Of a stretch of 64,000 bases of DNA, positions 41,248 through 53,428 are shown piece after piece. The stretch lies in the NCBI GenBank assembly GCA_007844125.1, contig CM017556.1:76836762-76900761 (forward strand), read 5' to 3'. The translations under genes were made by a program, and so were the position numbers. This stretch comes from Sinonovacula constricta. Lineage: Eukaryota; Mollusca; Bivalvia; Cardiida; Solecurtidae. A model generated the notes under the pieces. That model made no database searches, was not told the DNA's origin, and worked only from the letters and a program-made list of their open reading frames with translations. Positions within the stretch are counted from its first letter, which is position 1; each line of letters opens with the position of its first letter.

Positions 41248-43549
41248 TTTGTCATATATTCTTATTAAAATGTTCTACTATTTTTTCATCTCCTCTCTCT
41301 TGTATATTGCATATGTGTACATCCACAATTGTTTCAACTATTGATAAAGTGACTTGGTGACAGTGTTAACGTAAGCCTTTCTTTCAAATAGAAAGAAATT
41401 GTTAAACCAGGATGCATAATGGAAGTAAATTTTTAATCCTGTCACAAATTTCAAAAGACTATGTTGTCTTTAGGTTGTGCGAATTTTAACCGTTGTTACA
41501 CTTTTCAACTATGTTAAGCAATTTTAAGCCCAATAACAGTTTGTATCTGAACTGTGCATGTTGTTCTTTATTGTCATGAAACTACATGTACTTAAAACTG
41601 GCCAAGTTGCTTTAAAAAATTTAAAAGGATAAAATACATCAACAAAGATATAGTGGATATGTTGATTTATTATTATACATAGGATAAGTTAAGTATTCGG
41701 TAGTTAATGCGTACCGACTTATTTCTATTACATGTATATAATCATAACTGACCGGTTAACCATACCATCTTTCAAACATTAATTTGAATCAGCCTATTTT
41801 TCCGATTGTGTCGAGAATAAAAACAATATACATATATTCCTAAAAGGGCCATAAAATATATTGTTAACCAAGATATTTTTCATATGATTTTATACCAACA
41901 ACATTAAAGTGTTTGACATTGGGATCAGAAAATACATTGAGTAATGATAAAAACGCAATGTATACAAATACATATTTAACAAAAAAGATACGGTAAAGAT
42001 TAAAAAGCTGATTTGAGACCATGCATTTGCGGGTGAAGACAACAAAGTTTTACGGTATTTCTACAAACTGGCTTTCTCTTTATTTCCTTTCATAAATTTT
42101 TATAGTTTACTTCTTTGTTATTGTATTGAAAGTATACCAAAATATCGGCTTTCAGAAACAAACATGTCATGAACAATATCCTGAATGTGTTATAAGGCAC
42201 AAACTAAGAGTGACATATTGTTTTCAGTTTAGATTTCTATTTGTCTTTGTTGGGAAAAAAAAAACTTAAGTTAATAACTACAATAAAACCACCTTTTTAT
42301 TTTAAACCCAAGGACTTTGAAAATGACTGGTCACAAACAAATCTTAGATAAAGTAAAATAGCAACCCATTTTTCTATATAAAAACGAAAAAAACAACTTA
42401 AACATAACTGTCATAAGCCAGCTTTATATGATTTGACAGTAGGTTTACATCTTTATTCACCTGATAAAGTCTATAAACAAAATATATAGCTGTGTGTTTG
42501 TGAATGCTTGTATTGAATAAATAAGTAATGACTAAAATCCTATAAATTAGTAAATTAAATTAAATTAATCGACATAATATGTATAATGTTTTTTTCAATC
42601 TTTAAACAGCTTATTATTCTGGCAAAACCGCACTGTGCTTGTAAACCTTTTGTGAAAACGAATTTTGATTCATAAAACATGATAAATACCTTGATAGAGA
42701 CGTTTTTGATCAGCTGTCTCATTTCAACTCTTCTCTGATACTGAAATTGTATTTATATAACTGTAAATGTAAACACAACATATTGTTTAACTCACAAAAA
42801 TGAATGCGATAAAGTGGAACATTATCCTAAATTGACATTGTGTTTTGAAAATTATGAATATACATCAGGATATGTTCATTGTATATTTTTATAACCAGTT
42901 CCTATGTTATATTCTATATTTGTTAGATCACAGTAGTTTTGAAAGAACATATTTAAGTTTCCACAATAAACATGAATGATATTTATAAAAGCATGGGTTC
43001 TTGGTGGACAGTCAAACCCCTGTTTGGGTGTTCAATCTAGTATCATATTCTGCGGGATCAAACCGACATTAAAAAGACAATAAAGGAACACATTCAAGGT
43101 TCTGTCATCTTTTTTTTTAATGAACAGATAACTCTTAGCATATCAATTAGACACATACTAAGTCATGCAGCGGTTACCTCCCTTGCATTATCTTTAATCC
43201 ATAGTATTATTAGTACAACACTACAAATCTAGCTTAGTCAAAACAAACTCTCAGTATTTATTGATTTCGGTCGATCCATATTTAAGGCAGATTTCGACAA
43301 ACTAAGAAGTTAAGCATCTGACCACCAAAACGTATCCAGCTGTTCTTGTTTACCTCGTTCTATGTTTCTTTTGCCTGCCGATGTAATAACAATTTTTAAT
43401 AAAGAGCAATGGGGTAACAATCTCTTAAAAATCCCACAAGACAGTGAAAGTCAAAATAACGTTGAACTTCTAACTTCATATTGATCAAATGATTGTTTAC
43501 CATTGTTGGCCATTTTGAGAAAACACCAATTCCATCCTTGTACACTTAC
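41248..43549. other. No gene recognised
   Basis: Very AT-rich, no sustained open frame on either strand. Confidence 0.5.
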
Positions 43550-43630
43550 CAGTTGATCAGCATCTGCAGAATCTAATATAACGACTATATACTTCGGCAG
43601 TCCGCATTTCCGTGTGGTGCAGGCGGCCAA
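43550..43630 (-). CDS. Candidate internal exon of unknown gene
   Basis: On the minus strand 81 bp encode LAACTTRKCGLPKYIVVILD plus SADADQL and end at a strong donor, CTG|GTAAGTGTAC. The acceptor (AATCTCAAG) is weak and the upstream frame is closed by a TAA. I do not recognise the family. Confidence 0.25.
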
Positions 43631-44934
43631 CTTGAGATTGTTTTAATAAATCTGTGTAAGGAAGTTATAATTAGTCTGAGCATATTTTGTTTTTGCAGAA
43701 AATATATGTAATAAAATAACCCTAACATTAACCTCTTGACTAACTATACTTTACGCATATTATAAAGGTATTCTTGGTGTATTGCACGTTTTTCTTATGC
43801 AACTGAATTGATCATCCGAATCTTTAATAAGATCCTTTTGGGTGACGTGACATGGCTAGGGGTTTAATTCGAAACCCTCCGATCCAGAATCCAACAACAT
43901 AATTTCTTGACCACAAACACCTCAGAGATGCTATAAAAGCATTTCTGCACGCTGGCAGCACTGGGAATGCTACTTTTAGATTTGTGCGGATCTGAGGATA
44001 TCGTGTATGTATATTGCGAGTATCTTTAAATGTTACCTAAACATTGCATATTAAGTCAATTTTAAAGTGCATACTCAATGGATTGTTCAGAACAAGTTTT
44101 TTTCTGGCTATGGACTGTTTTGTTGCTAATAGATAATCTTAATTTGTTAAATTGCAGTCCGAACATCGAAGGACGTATCGAACAGCATTCCTATCTATAT
44201 TCGTAAGTAAGGGCATACAGTCTCCATGTAAATTAACGTTAAATGTTTAGACATTAGACAAAAATACATCAACCAAAAATCTCTCGTTTCTCCCATGTGT
44301 GCGTAAAAAACACACAAAAATAAATATAAGAATAAATAAATAAAATAGAACGCCGTTTACCGAATTAGTACCCACATTTTATTAGGGTTAGAAAGTACGT
44401 TAAACAGACTTTTCCCATGTGCAAATTTCAGTGAACATTCCATAACTAAAATAATAAAAAATAATAAAAATAAATAATCGAACATATTTGACTATCATTA
44501 TCTGACGACAGTTTTTTATTGTGACAATCACGACAGTTTTTGTGACATTGGATTTTAAGACATTTTTAGATTATTGCTTGATAATTAACAGTATTTCTGA
44601 TTACCGCTTAGATCACATCCTGGTCACATGACTCTCCAGTGGCAATCAGCAAACGTGATCATAGTTGACTCCACGCGTCGTCAACAACTGCTGATGACTT
44701 TATTGAATGTGAACTTCACGAAATGGCGTTGTTCTTAGGTTGACAGCGTCGTTTCAAAACTTATCAAACAAAGCACATGGTGTTCCAGAGCTGTGCATAT
44801 AGAGATATATACATCATAAGTTTGATATGTCAAGGACATGTACAGCGACATAATACAATTACTTATTACTTATGTGTCAAACAAACTTATGTGAAAAACG
44901 CATATTTCGGCGTGAAACAGCTTTTGCATAAATT
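43631..44934. other. No gene recognised
   Basis: Intergenic sequence; nothing recognised. Confidence 0.45.
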
Positions 44935-46185
44935 CTGATGAAACTCGTTCTTAAAGTATACATCAGCTCATTCTTAGAGTATACATCAACTAATCCTAAT
45001 AGTATACAACACATCTTTCCTATAGTATACCTTATTCTTAGAGTATACATCAACTCATTCTCATACTATAAACCAGCTCTTTCTTAGAGCATACATCAAC
45101 TCATTCTTAGAGTATACATCAGGCCATTCTTATAGTAAACATCAGCCCATTCTTATAGTATACATCAGCCCATTCTTATAGTATACATCAGCCCATTCTT
45201 ATAGTATACATAAACTCATTCTTAAAGTATACATCAGCCCATTCTTATAGTATACATAAACTCATTCTTAAAGTATACATCAGTTTATTCTTACAGCAAA
45301 CATCAATTCATTCGTTGCGTATACATAAGCTCATTCTTAGAGCATAAATTAACTCATTCTTAGAGTACATCAGCACATTCTTAGAGTATGCATAAGCCCA
45401 TTCAAAGCGTATACATATTGTTATAAAATAAATCACTCATTCTTAAAGTATACATAAGCTCATTCCTACATACATCAGCTCATTCTTAGAGTATACAACA
45501 AGACAAACTTAGGGTATACATCAGCTCATTTTTAGAGTAGACATCAACACATTCTTAAATCATACATCAGCTCATTCTTAGAATATACATCAACACATTC
45601 TTAGAATAGACATCAGCTCATTCTTACATACATCAGCTCATTCTTAGAGTATACATCAACACATTCTTAGAGTATACATCGGCTCATTCTTACATACATA
45701 AGCTCATTCTTAGAGTATACATCAAAACATTCTTAGAGTATACATCAACACATTCTTAGAGTATACATCAGCTCATTCTTAAAGTATACATCAGCTTATT
45801 CTTAGAGTATACATCAGCTCATTCTTAGAGTATACATCAGTTCATTCTTATAGTATACATAAACTTATTCTTAGTGTATACATCAGTTCATTCTTAAAGT
45901 ATACATCAGCTCATTCTTACAGCATACATCAACTCATCCTAAAAGTATACAACACATCTTTCCTATAGTAAACCTTATTCTTAAAGTATACATCAACTCA
46001 TTCTTATAATATACATCAACTCATTCTTAGAATATACATCAACACTTTCTTAGAATATACATCAGCTCGTTCTTACATACACCAGCCCATTCTTAGAGCA
46101 TACATCAACACATTCTTAGAGTATACATCAGCTTATTCTTAGAGTATACATAAACACATTCTTTGAGTATACATCAATATTTATA
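44935..46185. repeat. Minisatellite, CTCATTCTTAGAGTATACAT-type, about 23 bp, 50 or so units
   Basis: Units read CTCATTCTTAGAGTATACAT then CAG or CAA. Some units lack the AGAGTATAC core and read TTCTTACATACATCAG, so the array has two unit lengths. Not a CRISPR array: there are no unique spacers and the context is animal. Confidence 0.93.
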
Positions 46186-46366
46186 CTCCACGAAAAGTTC
46201 TTATTAAGTGTATATCAGGCTTACTTGCACAGCGTAATAAAACTTGAGCATGCATGCTGTCAAAAAGTGTCTTTATCACAATATAGTTCAATATGTGATA
46301 CACAAAATAGGAAAATAAACCTTAACGATAATTAATAAGGCGTTCCAGCATAAGTTGTGTGAAATT

Positions 46367-47662
46367 CTATCTCGTCGGAGCATTCTGAATGAGTGCATGT
46401 TCCGGCGCTTTTAGAAGACTCTGCCGTCTGCGGCGAAGTTCAGCTGTGATCGTAGTTGAGTGCTTGAAGTGCCCTATCAGCTTGCGGCATCTCGCTGTAG
46501 TCTTCTCCACCAGCGGCAACTCAAGCACCGGCTTGATACAGAGCTGAAGTGTGTGCCCGAACCAACCAAGGACACCCCATTCTTCACACATGCTACCAGC
46601 TTTCTCCATATTTCGTGCGTTGTCATGCACACAAGTGTCCACCTTGTCACCAAGCCGAAACTCTGCCACAGGCGCGTATCTTGGCCGTTTTTGAAGTTAC
46701 GCACAATTACAAGGGAAATTACCTTTGTAGAAATACTTTTGAATATATTCGGTTCATTTCTAATGAATAACACGTAAAATGCGGACATGCGAGGAACTAA
46801 ACGCAAAATATGAACGACTAAAATCTTGACGTGTCTAAGTTTAATCATTTAAAAAAATCAACTTGATTAGTGTGGTCAAAAGATTTTATAACATAGAAAC
46901 TGCGGAAATAAAATATATCATTCCTAACCCGGGTTAGGTATCGACTTTCTTTGTGTTTTGGGTACTTTTAGGTTTTCGATTTTTCGAACGGATGGTACGC
47001 ACGTGCGTAAAGTGCGTAATGGCAGAAACGCGCCTGCTCTGCCATGCACGTCTGAAGCTTAGCCACTAGGTTCTCTCCCGTATGTCGCTCGGGAATGGCA
47101 CGCGTCGTCAGAACGTTGGTCTTCATCTCTCAGTTATCATCGATGTGGTGTTCTGTGACGGTGATTTAACTTTCAGTTGAGTTCGATGTTCACGTGTCGG
47201 TGGTGATGCCAACGGACGGCACTGCCTCAAGAACGGACGTCAGAGCTGTCTTCTCATTAGCATATCGTTGTTGAACTCTTGACCGAATAGTGTTCCTACA
47301 GAGGAAAGTATAACTTGGGGCGACAATGGACATGAGTTCACGGAAGCCTTCTCCTTCGACAATATTGAGAGGTACATAATCTTTGACAATCATCTGAGTG
47401 ATGGCGTTGGTAATGCGCTCAGCATATTTGTGGACAGCTTTCGTGTTTGAGGGCTTACGAAGTCAGTCATAGACACTTGTTTCTTCGTATCGAGAGTCGC
47501 CGACGCCACCATAGACGGGTGCTTATTCTTCAAATGGTTGCGGAGGTTGGATGTGCCGACGCCATATGCTAGATCTACGCTGCAGTAATTACATTTTGCG
47601 TTGGTTTTGTCTACGGACCTCACAAAATGTCGCCAAACATCGGACTGAAGATTGGAAGGCAT
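46367..47662 (-). pseudogene. Decayed hAT (ZBED-type) transposase
   Basis: The minus strand encodes, in order: a BED zinc finger (SDVWRHFVRSVDKTNAKCNY, then CSVDLAYGVG, HLKNKH) at about 47640-47500; the hAT segment with VEGEGFREL and VGITTDT at 47393-47190; and a distal block with VDTCVHDNARNM and FGHTLQLCIKPVLELP at 46669-46460. After ITTDT the frame stays alignable for about 60 codons but has three stops (TGA, TAA, TGA) where Trp, Tyr and Trp would be expected. A frame change follows near 46690. The C-terminal dimerisation domain is missing. Clearly inactive. Confidence 0.85.
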
Positions 47663-48441
47663 AACTAATGATTTGTTTAGGAAGTGGATGTGAATAAGTC
47701 AAGATCACCGTGATCGAATGAAAACATAATAAATTCATCAATTCATTTAAACAATCCAAACGGACTTAATTAAACATGAGTAACTGATCTTTGCCGACAA
47801 ACCTGTTAATTGTCTACATAATTGTAGCTATATCACTTCTTAATGAAACCGAACAAACAAAATTAAAGATAATAATCCTTAATCAAAATGGATATGTAAT
47901 AACTTCAAACAATGGCTGTTAATTGGCAAATTATTTTACATAAGCTTTAACACATCTCTAAAACTGTGAAGTTCATCAACAAAATTAAAGATAGTATTCG
48001 CTAAATAAAATGGATCAGTAGAAGCTTCAAACGTTGGCGTTAGCAATTAGCATGTTATTATACATACCATCATGCTTTAGCACATTTCTAAAACTGTGAA
48101 GCCAAATATACAGATTCAGATTTTTCATATTCTTTTTTTACATCCCAAGTATACAAGTATACAATGTGGGGAAGTTAAATATATAGCATGACAGGTTAGA
48201 CAAGGACAATTATACAGTTTATAGAGATGCTATACAACGCAATAGTTAGAGCAATTTGTAGGTAAATGAGAGAAGAAATTGAATAGAGTAGAGAGTTACA
48301 AGAATGAGATTCCTGGTAAGCAAAAGATTACATTTTAGATAAAAACAACAAATTCAAAATTTAAAATTCTATTTAAATTTAAGAGGTGAAAAGTATAATA
48401 CTATGTTGTGATGGAGTAATCTTACTTCGAAAAGTAAGAAG
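47663..48441. other. No gene recognised
   Basis: AT-rich. Two related stretches with CAACAAAATTAAAGATA occur near 47850 and 47980, a diverged direct duplication of about 120 bp. Confidence 0.45.
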
Positions 48442-48443
48442 GA

Positions 48444-48512
<69 letters not shown>
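48442..48512. repeat. (GA)n microsatellite
   Basis: About 35 GA repeats followed by a G run. The Arg-Glu repeat frame across it is not a gene. Confidence 0.95.
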
Positions 48513-48515
<3 letters not shown>

Positions 48516-48802
48516 GGGGGGGGGAAGAGAGCGATAATACATCTATGTCAAATCGGTCTATGAAAAGGCTTCACAATCATATATACATGTATATGCACTC
48601 AGTTGTCAGTGGGGACATGCCATACACGGCGAGTCCGCGTGTATGTGATGACCTAGATGAAGACGCTCTCACACTGGGCTCCGCGAGTTGATCGCGTGTG
48701 ATTTTTTTTTGTAAATTTGCAATTTTTTTCTACACGCGGTGAAAATCAACAAAATTGTCTCAAACGTGCTGGACACGCGAATGACAAGTGGACCACACGC
48801 GC

Positions 48803-48986
48803 GCGTGTGCTCCGCGTGTCCTTCGCGTGTCCACCACGAGTCCTCCGTGTGTGAACGCTTGTGGTCAGAAAATGGCGTCACAAGTGATCAAACGCAGCGC
48901 GTGTGTATCACTTGTGATCCGCGTGTGTACCGTGTGTGCTCCGCGTCTGCCCCACGTGTGTACTGCGTGTTATCCGCGTGTGAGTT
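48803..48986. repeat. 11-bp phased subterminal motif array, left
   Basis: Consecutive 11-mers such as GCGTGTGCTCC, GCGTGTCCTTC, GCGTGTCCACC and ACGAGTCCTCC lie at 48803-48846. Eight more (GCGTGTGTATC, ACTTGTGATCC, GCGTGTGTACC...) lie at 48899-48986. Spacing is almost strictly 11 bp. Inverted-sense copies occupy 48730-48800. Confidence 0.88.
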
Positions 48987-49076
48987 ACATACTTGTGCCC
49001 TGCTTGCCGCCCGCGTGTATAAAAGCCGCCGCGCCAGGTGTTCTTATTTCGTTGAGTAAACATCACCGTCATGGCA

Positions 49077-49598
49077 TCATCTGTTCAGCCAATCGTCTGT
49101 AATTTGTTGCCACTGTTGGGGAGTTTCTGGAGGTGTCAGCATCTCCTCACGATATACATGCACAATTGCATCACAAACTTCACGAACAATGAGACTTATG
49201 GTGTTGTTTGGAACACGCCAGCCATACTGCATCTCCATGTATTTCGAACCTGATGCAAGGTGCCTCAAGGTGATGGCCACCTTTAAGCCTGGGTCCAAGG
49301 GAGCTCGCAAACGGGTTGTCTCCTTCGTCAGTGCTGGTGTCAGCCTTTCCACCAGTTCATCATACATCACCGGAGGCATTCTCATAAAGTTCTTGAAGGC
49401 ACGGGGATCCTCGTTTCTCAGCTCCACCATCAGCCTGTCATACAGCCCCAGCTGTGGCCTGCGAATGATCCATTGGCGCACCCATATGGCTCTTCTTCGT
49501 CTTCTCCTCACTCTTCTTCTGGCATTCAGGACTTGCTGAACCTGAAGTAGCTGGTTCTGATGTTGATGCAACAGCATAATCAGATGCGCCGGATCCAT
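49077..49598 (-). pseudogene. PIF/Harbinger transposase, N-terminal part only
   Basis: 173 codons from an ATG at 49598. A Gln-rich start is followed by a basic patch (RRRVRRRRRRAIWVR), then the family's helical region with GLYDRLMVELRNEDPRAF, NFMRMPPVMYDELV and LKVAITLRHLASGSKYMEM. It ends at QQITDDWLNR followed by a stop, where intact transposases continue into the catalytic DDE domain. The remaining codons before the left array do not encode that domain, so an internal deletion removed it. It could still bind DNA. Confidence 0.85.
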
Positions 49599-49659
49599 GT
49601 TGCCTCCTTAGCGTCTACATCAGAACTGATGAAAACTGGCCCACACGCGATCTTTTTAT

Positions 49660-50160
49660 AGCTGAAATAACTAGTGGTACACACGTGATTGGGACGTGGA
49701 CAACACGCGAATCAGTCGTGGTTCAATCGCAAAAACACGCGAATGGCACGCGGATGACTGGTGACATAATCCCTGAGAAAGCCTTTTACACGCGGAGCAC
49801 ACGCTATCACACGTGCTAGGAACGCTGTAGACACGCGGATCACAAGTGGATTACAAGCGCTACACACGCAATCACACAAAGAAATTTTGCGTATGCCCGC
49901 GAGTGACCACTTGTCGTCCACTTGTGATCCGCGAGTGTACCACGTGTTATCGCGTTTGGTCCGCGTTTGTACCGCGTTTACACCACGTGTGCCACACGCG
50001 GTGGCCGTTGCTCCTAATTTTTGTGCAGCTCAAAAATAAAAATTGGCTCCGAGCGCGTGTGATTTTTTTCGCGCGTGTGCCCACTTGTTATTCGCGAGTC
50101 CTCCACGTTTCATTCACGTGTCATCCACTTGTTACCGCGTTTACTTCGCGTTTGACAGTT
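49660..50160. repeat. 11-bp phased subterminal motif arrays, right
   Basis: At 49788-49877 the motif runs in the CACGCGGATCA sense. At 49899-50000 and 50082-50160 it runs in the GCGTTTGGTCC sense. The spacing is again 11 bp with occasional 10. Together with the left side there are several dozen copies. Confidence 0.88.
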
Positions 50161-50218
50161 TTTCCTCGCGATGCACACGCGATCAACACGCGGAGCCCAG
50201 TGTGAGAGCGTCTTGAAA

Positions 50219-50825
50219 CGAGGAGCTATATGTGTACAGGTAAAGGGATCGCGTGGACTTGTCAGTCGTGTATTACGTTTTTACAGTTGGATTATCCTGG
50301 CATGGGTTATACAAATCGTGTCCACCTTGGCAATATAAAAGGATGCAAAGTAAAAGGTTGGAAATGAATGATTGTAGTTGATACATGGGACAGGCCTGAA
50401 AACATGTACATTGAAAACTGTATATATAAATGTAGATGTAAATACCATTCATTATTTAAATTATTGATTTTTTAAAAAGAACATACTTTTAAATGGTCCT
50501 AAAAAGGTGCCTCTAGCATCGGCTTAATAATATAATTATATATTTTATCTTTTATTTTAACTGAATACATTTTTTGGTTTTTAAATTGTTGTATGATGCT
50601 TTTTTATCACTATTATAAGTCCCAAATGAGGCACTGTATAATAATATATTGTAACTTTACAATGAGGCGAACTAAACTATACCTGATGTTAACTAGGTGG
50701 ACTGGAAAAGAAATGTACAAAAAAAAAGGAAGTGCGTACTGAAGTTTTATACAAAACAATTTTTACTACACATTCATCCCAGTACACAAATACAACACAG
50801 ATAATACAATCACCCGTACATATTA
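50219..50825. other. No gene recognised
   Basis: AT-rich sequence between two elements; nothing recognised. Confidence 0.45.
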
Positions 50826-51285
50826 GGCCGGACTTAGAATATTTTTGGTTTCCCCTCCCACGACCGAGGTATATTAGGTATGGGTAGGTAGGTAGGTAAA
50901 ATATTTTTTTTCAACTTCTTGTAATTATTTTTATTTGCCTTGAGAAATTAACCTTTAACGACAAAACAAGAAAATGTTTCATATTTTAATGATTGAAAAG
51001 AAATGCCTCCTTATTTAACACTATCATCATAAAAACAAAAGCGCCTCGGCGATCATGATAATCAGTTTCGTACTCAATGCATTTCGAATTTCTGTACCGG
51101 AGTTTCGTACTCAATGCATTTCGAATTTCTGTACTGGAACATTTAAACTACGATCACTTTTTGAAGTAAAATAAAAATATTAAATAGAATTTGTCGATAC
51201 ATTTTTTGGGGTCGGGACGTTTTTCTCGGGTCGGTCGTGGGAGGGGAAACAAAAACAATTTTATTTTAGGCCTTATATATTAACC
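50826..51285. mobile_element. Inverted-repeat element of about 450 bp
   Basis: The left end TAGGCC...TTTTTGGTTTCCCCTCCCAC then GACCGAG is mirrored on the right as CTCGGGTCGGTCGTGGGAGG then GGAAACAAAAA...GGCCTTA. Inverted repeats are about 45 bp with small gaps. A direct duplication of about 39 bp (GTTTCGTACTCAATGCATTT twice) lies at 51066-51142. No target duplication is clear. Confidence 0.65.
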
Positions 51286-52095
51286 TATTGTCAATTCATT
51301 AGCAATTCATAATCATCTTTACTTTGTTTAATTTTTAATCCTTTTTAATCTACCAGACAGTAGGCAACCCTCACGCCATTAAAATAATCCACTGTGATAT
51401 TTTATTTTAAACTTCCATATATTAATGCTCGCCCTATAACAATAGTTAGGGCGAGGGTAAACAAAACCAAATATTGATTGATTGGTGAGCCTTATAATCA
51501 TATTACGCATGATTTACAGGTAAATTAGGCAGGTAACTGTAATAAATGTCTCTTGAGGGTCAAGTGGATTAACTAGACTCTTTGCTGTTGATTAAGAGGG
51601 TTATAGCATATGAAATACGGATATTTTTCATTGCTTGAAGTGTTTTGCATCTGTATATATGCTTGATATAAGGACTTCAATATAATGTTAGGTTTATATT
51701 ATTTCTCAACAACAACAACAAAAAGAGGCAGCATACATAAATAATATAATATAGTTACAATTGCCGGTTTCATGTACATTGTACTGTCAGCAATTATTAG
51801 TAAATATGGTAATGGTATGGTCATTATGTCGAAAAAGATGGACATGAAAAATAAAATGAATAAAATTTGCAATAAAGGTATCGAAGGCAGCCATTTTAAG
51901 CATCTAAAGGGTGTTTGGTGGGTGCATCTGTAAGTAAGAGTAGTTTATCTCCGATTGTCAGAGAACTTTGACAAAATAATTGAAGTAAATTTGTTTACAT
52001 TTTTCATTTGCGTAATAGGGGAGCGTGATAGTAAAAACTTGACATGGGAATCACTTTTATCAGGATTAATAAGATGACTCTGGATATTTAATAGC
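51286..52095. other. No gene recognised
   Basis: AT-rich. Reverse transcriptase sequence would be expected here if the neighbouring retrotransposon were full length, and I see none. Confidence 0.5.
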
Positions 52096-52099
52096 ATAA

Positions 52100-53310
52100 T
52101 TCGTTCATGCCTCTTTTAATTTAATTTTATCTTCATGATTTTTCGTTTCTTTAAAGTATTTTTTTAGCCTTATTGTATTCTGACCTAGCTCTCCTACACT
52201 GTGGACCAAACCAAGGCTTGTCTGCATAAGTTTGGTTTTGGCGAGTTTTAGGCTTATATTCGGTACATTTTTCTGATGTGGCTGTAAATAGATCAGCAAT
52301 TTGATTTGTTGCCCAGTCAATGGTTGTGGAAGTCTGATTTTCATTATGTGTTTGTATTATTCTTTGTACATCAGTTACATTGATATGTTCAGCAAATGAA
52401 TTCTGATGCGATTTGGTCCAGGGTGAGCGCCTGTTGCTTATGTTTTCATGTGGGTTTGAATTCAAGTTACCTTTTATTGTAACATGCAGAGCGTTATGTC
52501 CATCTGAGAAAAGCGAATCAGTATTAAATATTGCAAATTCATGTATATTAGCAAAACACTCCGCTGATGCGATCAGGTAATCGATAACAGACGAGTCTCT
52601 GAAAGTATGTGAGCCTACAAGCTTGTCTTTATCTAATCTTCCATTTACAATAAAACGGTTATTATTTCGGCAAGTTTCTATTCATCTTAATCCTAGTGAG
52701 TTAGTTCTGTTATCTAAAGAATAACGTTCAGTAGGTATCGAGAGATTTTCTAGAATGGTGTGCTTGTTTAAGAGAGAGTGTGTTTTGTTATCCCTATCAT
52801 AAAGACTAGTGTACATTGGGTCAGGTATGATAAAATGTGGTAATTTTCCTGTTCTACTGTTTGTATCTCCTATTAAATAAATGTACTTAAAAGTATTACA
52901 CTTGGTCGCGATATCTTCTTCAAATTCAGTTAAAAAATCTTCATTTAGGAAGCGTGAATTTTCAGGTGGTAGGTATATAGAGCCTGCTACACTTGGCTCA
53001 TTATGTGGTTTAGTACTGTCACAGATCTTTAGCCAAAGTATATATTCTGTTGGGCTAGGTAATATTTCAACAAAGGGGGCGATTTCATCTTTAACATAAA
53101 TGCCTAAACCTCCAGATTTTCTTAAAATCGCTGCCTTCTATGTTTATGAAAAAAACCCGGTATGTCAACAATATCATAGTCATCGAGGTGCGTTTCCGAG
53201 ATACAAAATATATCGTAGTTTTTAACAAACACTAAAAACTCATTGTAGTTTAGCTTTTGCTTCAGTCCTCTTACATTTAATGCGCATATTTTTATATCGT
53301 TTTTTTATAT
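52100..53310 (-). pseudogene. LINE ORF2 endonuclease (EEP/APE-type) remnant
   Basis: Motifs in order on the minus strand: LNVRGLKQKL; the catalytic Glu block DIFCISETHLDDYDI; after a frameshift GGLGIYVKDEIAPF; GSIYLPPE; YLIGDTNSRTG; GSHTFRDSSVIDYLIAS; and the terminal LFSDGHNALH, corresponding to SDHxP. An internal stop separates LGLR from the Cys/Asn-rich NNNRFIVNGRL part. The protein then runs into KPWFGPQCRRARSEYNKAKK, the usual linker before reverse transcriptase, and is lost after another frameshift at about 52150. Confidence 0.85.
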
Positions 53311-53418
53311 TCGCACTATTTACAGAGTCAGAAAAACCATCGGCATCCCCCTCGAGTCCCTAATGGTCATGCACTGATGGCTGTTCTCCAGTCGACTGGT
53401 TTACGGGTCGACTTTCAC

Positions 53419-53428
53419 CCATCCAAGG
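53419..53428. repeat. Target-site duplication, left (CCATCCAAGG)
   Basis: A 10-bp direct repeat identical to 53810-53819. Confidence 0.9.

Larger units (their letters stand above)
48661..50215. mobile_element. PIF/Harbinger element, complete ends, non-autonomous
   Basis: A 1555-bp element with terminal inverted repeats of about 40 bp. The left end reads AGACGCTCTCACACTGGGCT then CCGCGAGTTGATCGCGTGTG; the right end mirrors it with one or two mismatches. A 3-bp TGA duplication flanks it (48658-48660 and 50216-50218), as expected for PIF/Harbinger. Inside is a truncated transposase on the minus strand and dense arrays of an 11-bp motif related to GCGTGTGNNCC. Almost identical TIRs suggest recent mobility. 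Confidence 0.92.

Noticed and set aside
44935..46185. CRISPR-like regular array
   Set aside because: Tandem units adjoin without unique spacers, and the genome is eukaryotic.
48386..48691. Arg-Glu repeat protein
   Set aside because: Translation of a (GA)n microsatellite.
48739..49102. Cysteine-rich open frames beside the Harbinger transposase
   Set aside because: They are translations of the 11-bp motif arrays (GTGTGT reads as Cys/Val) and have no independent support.
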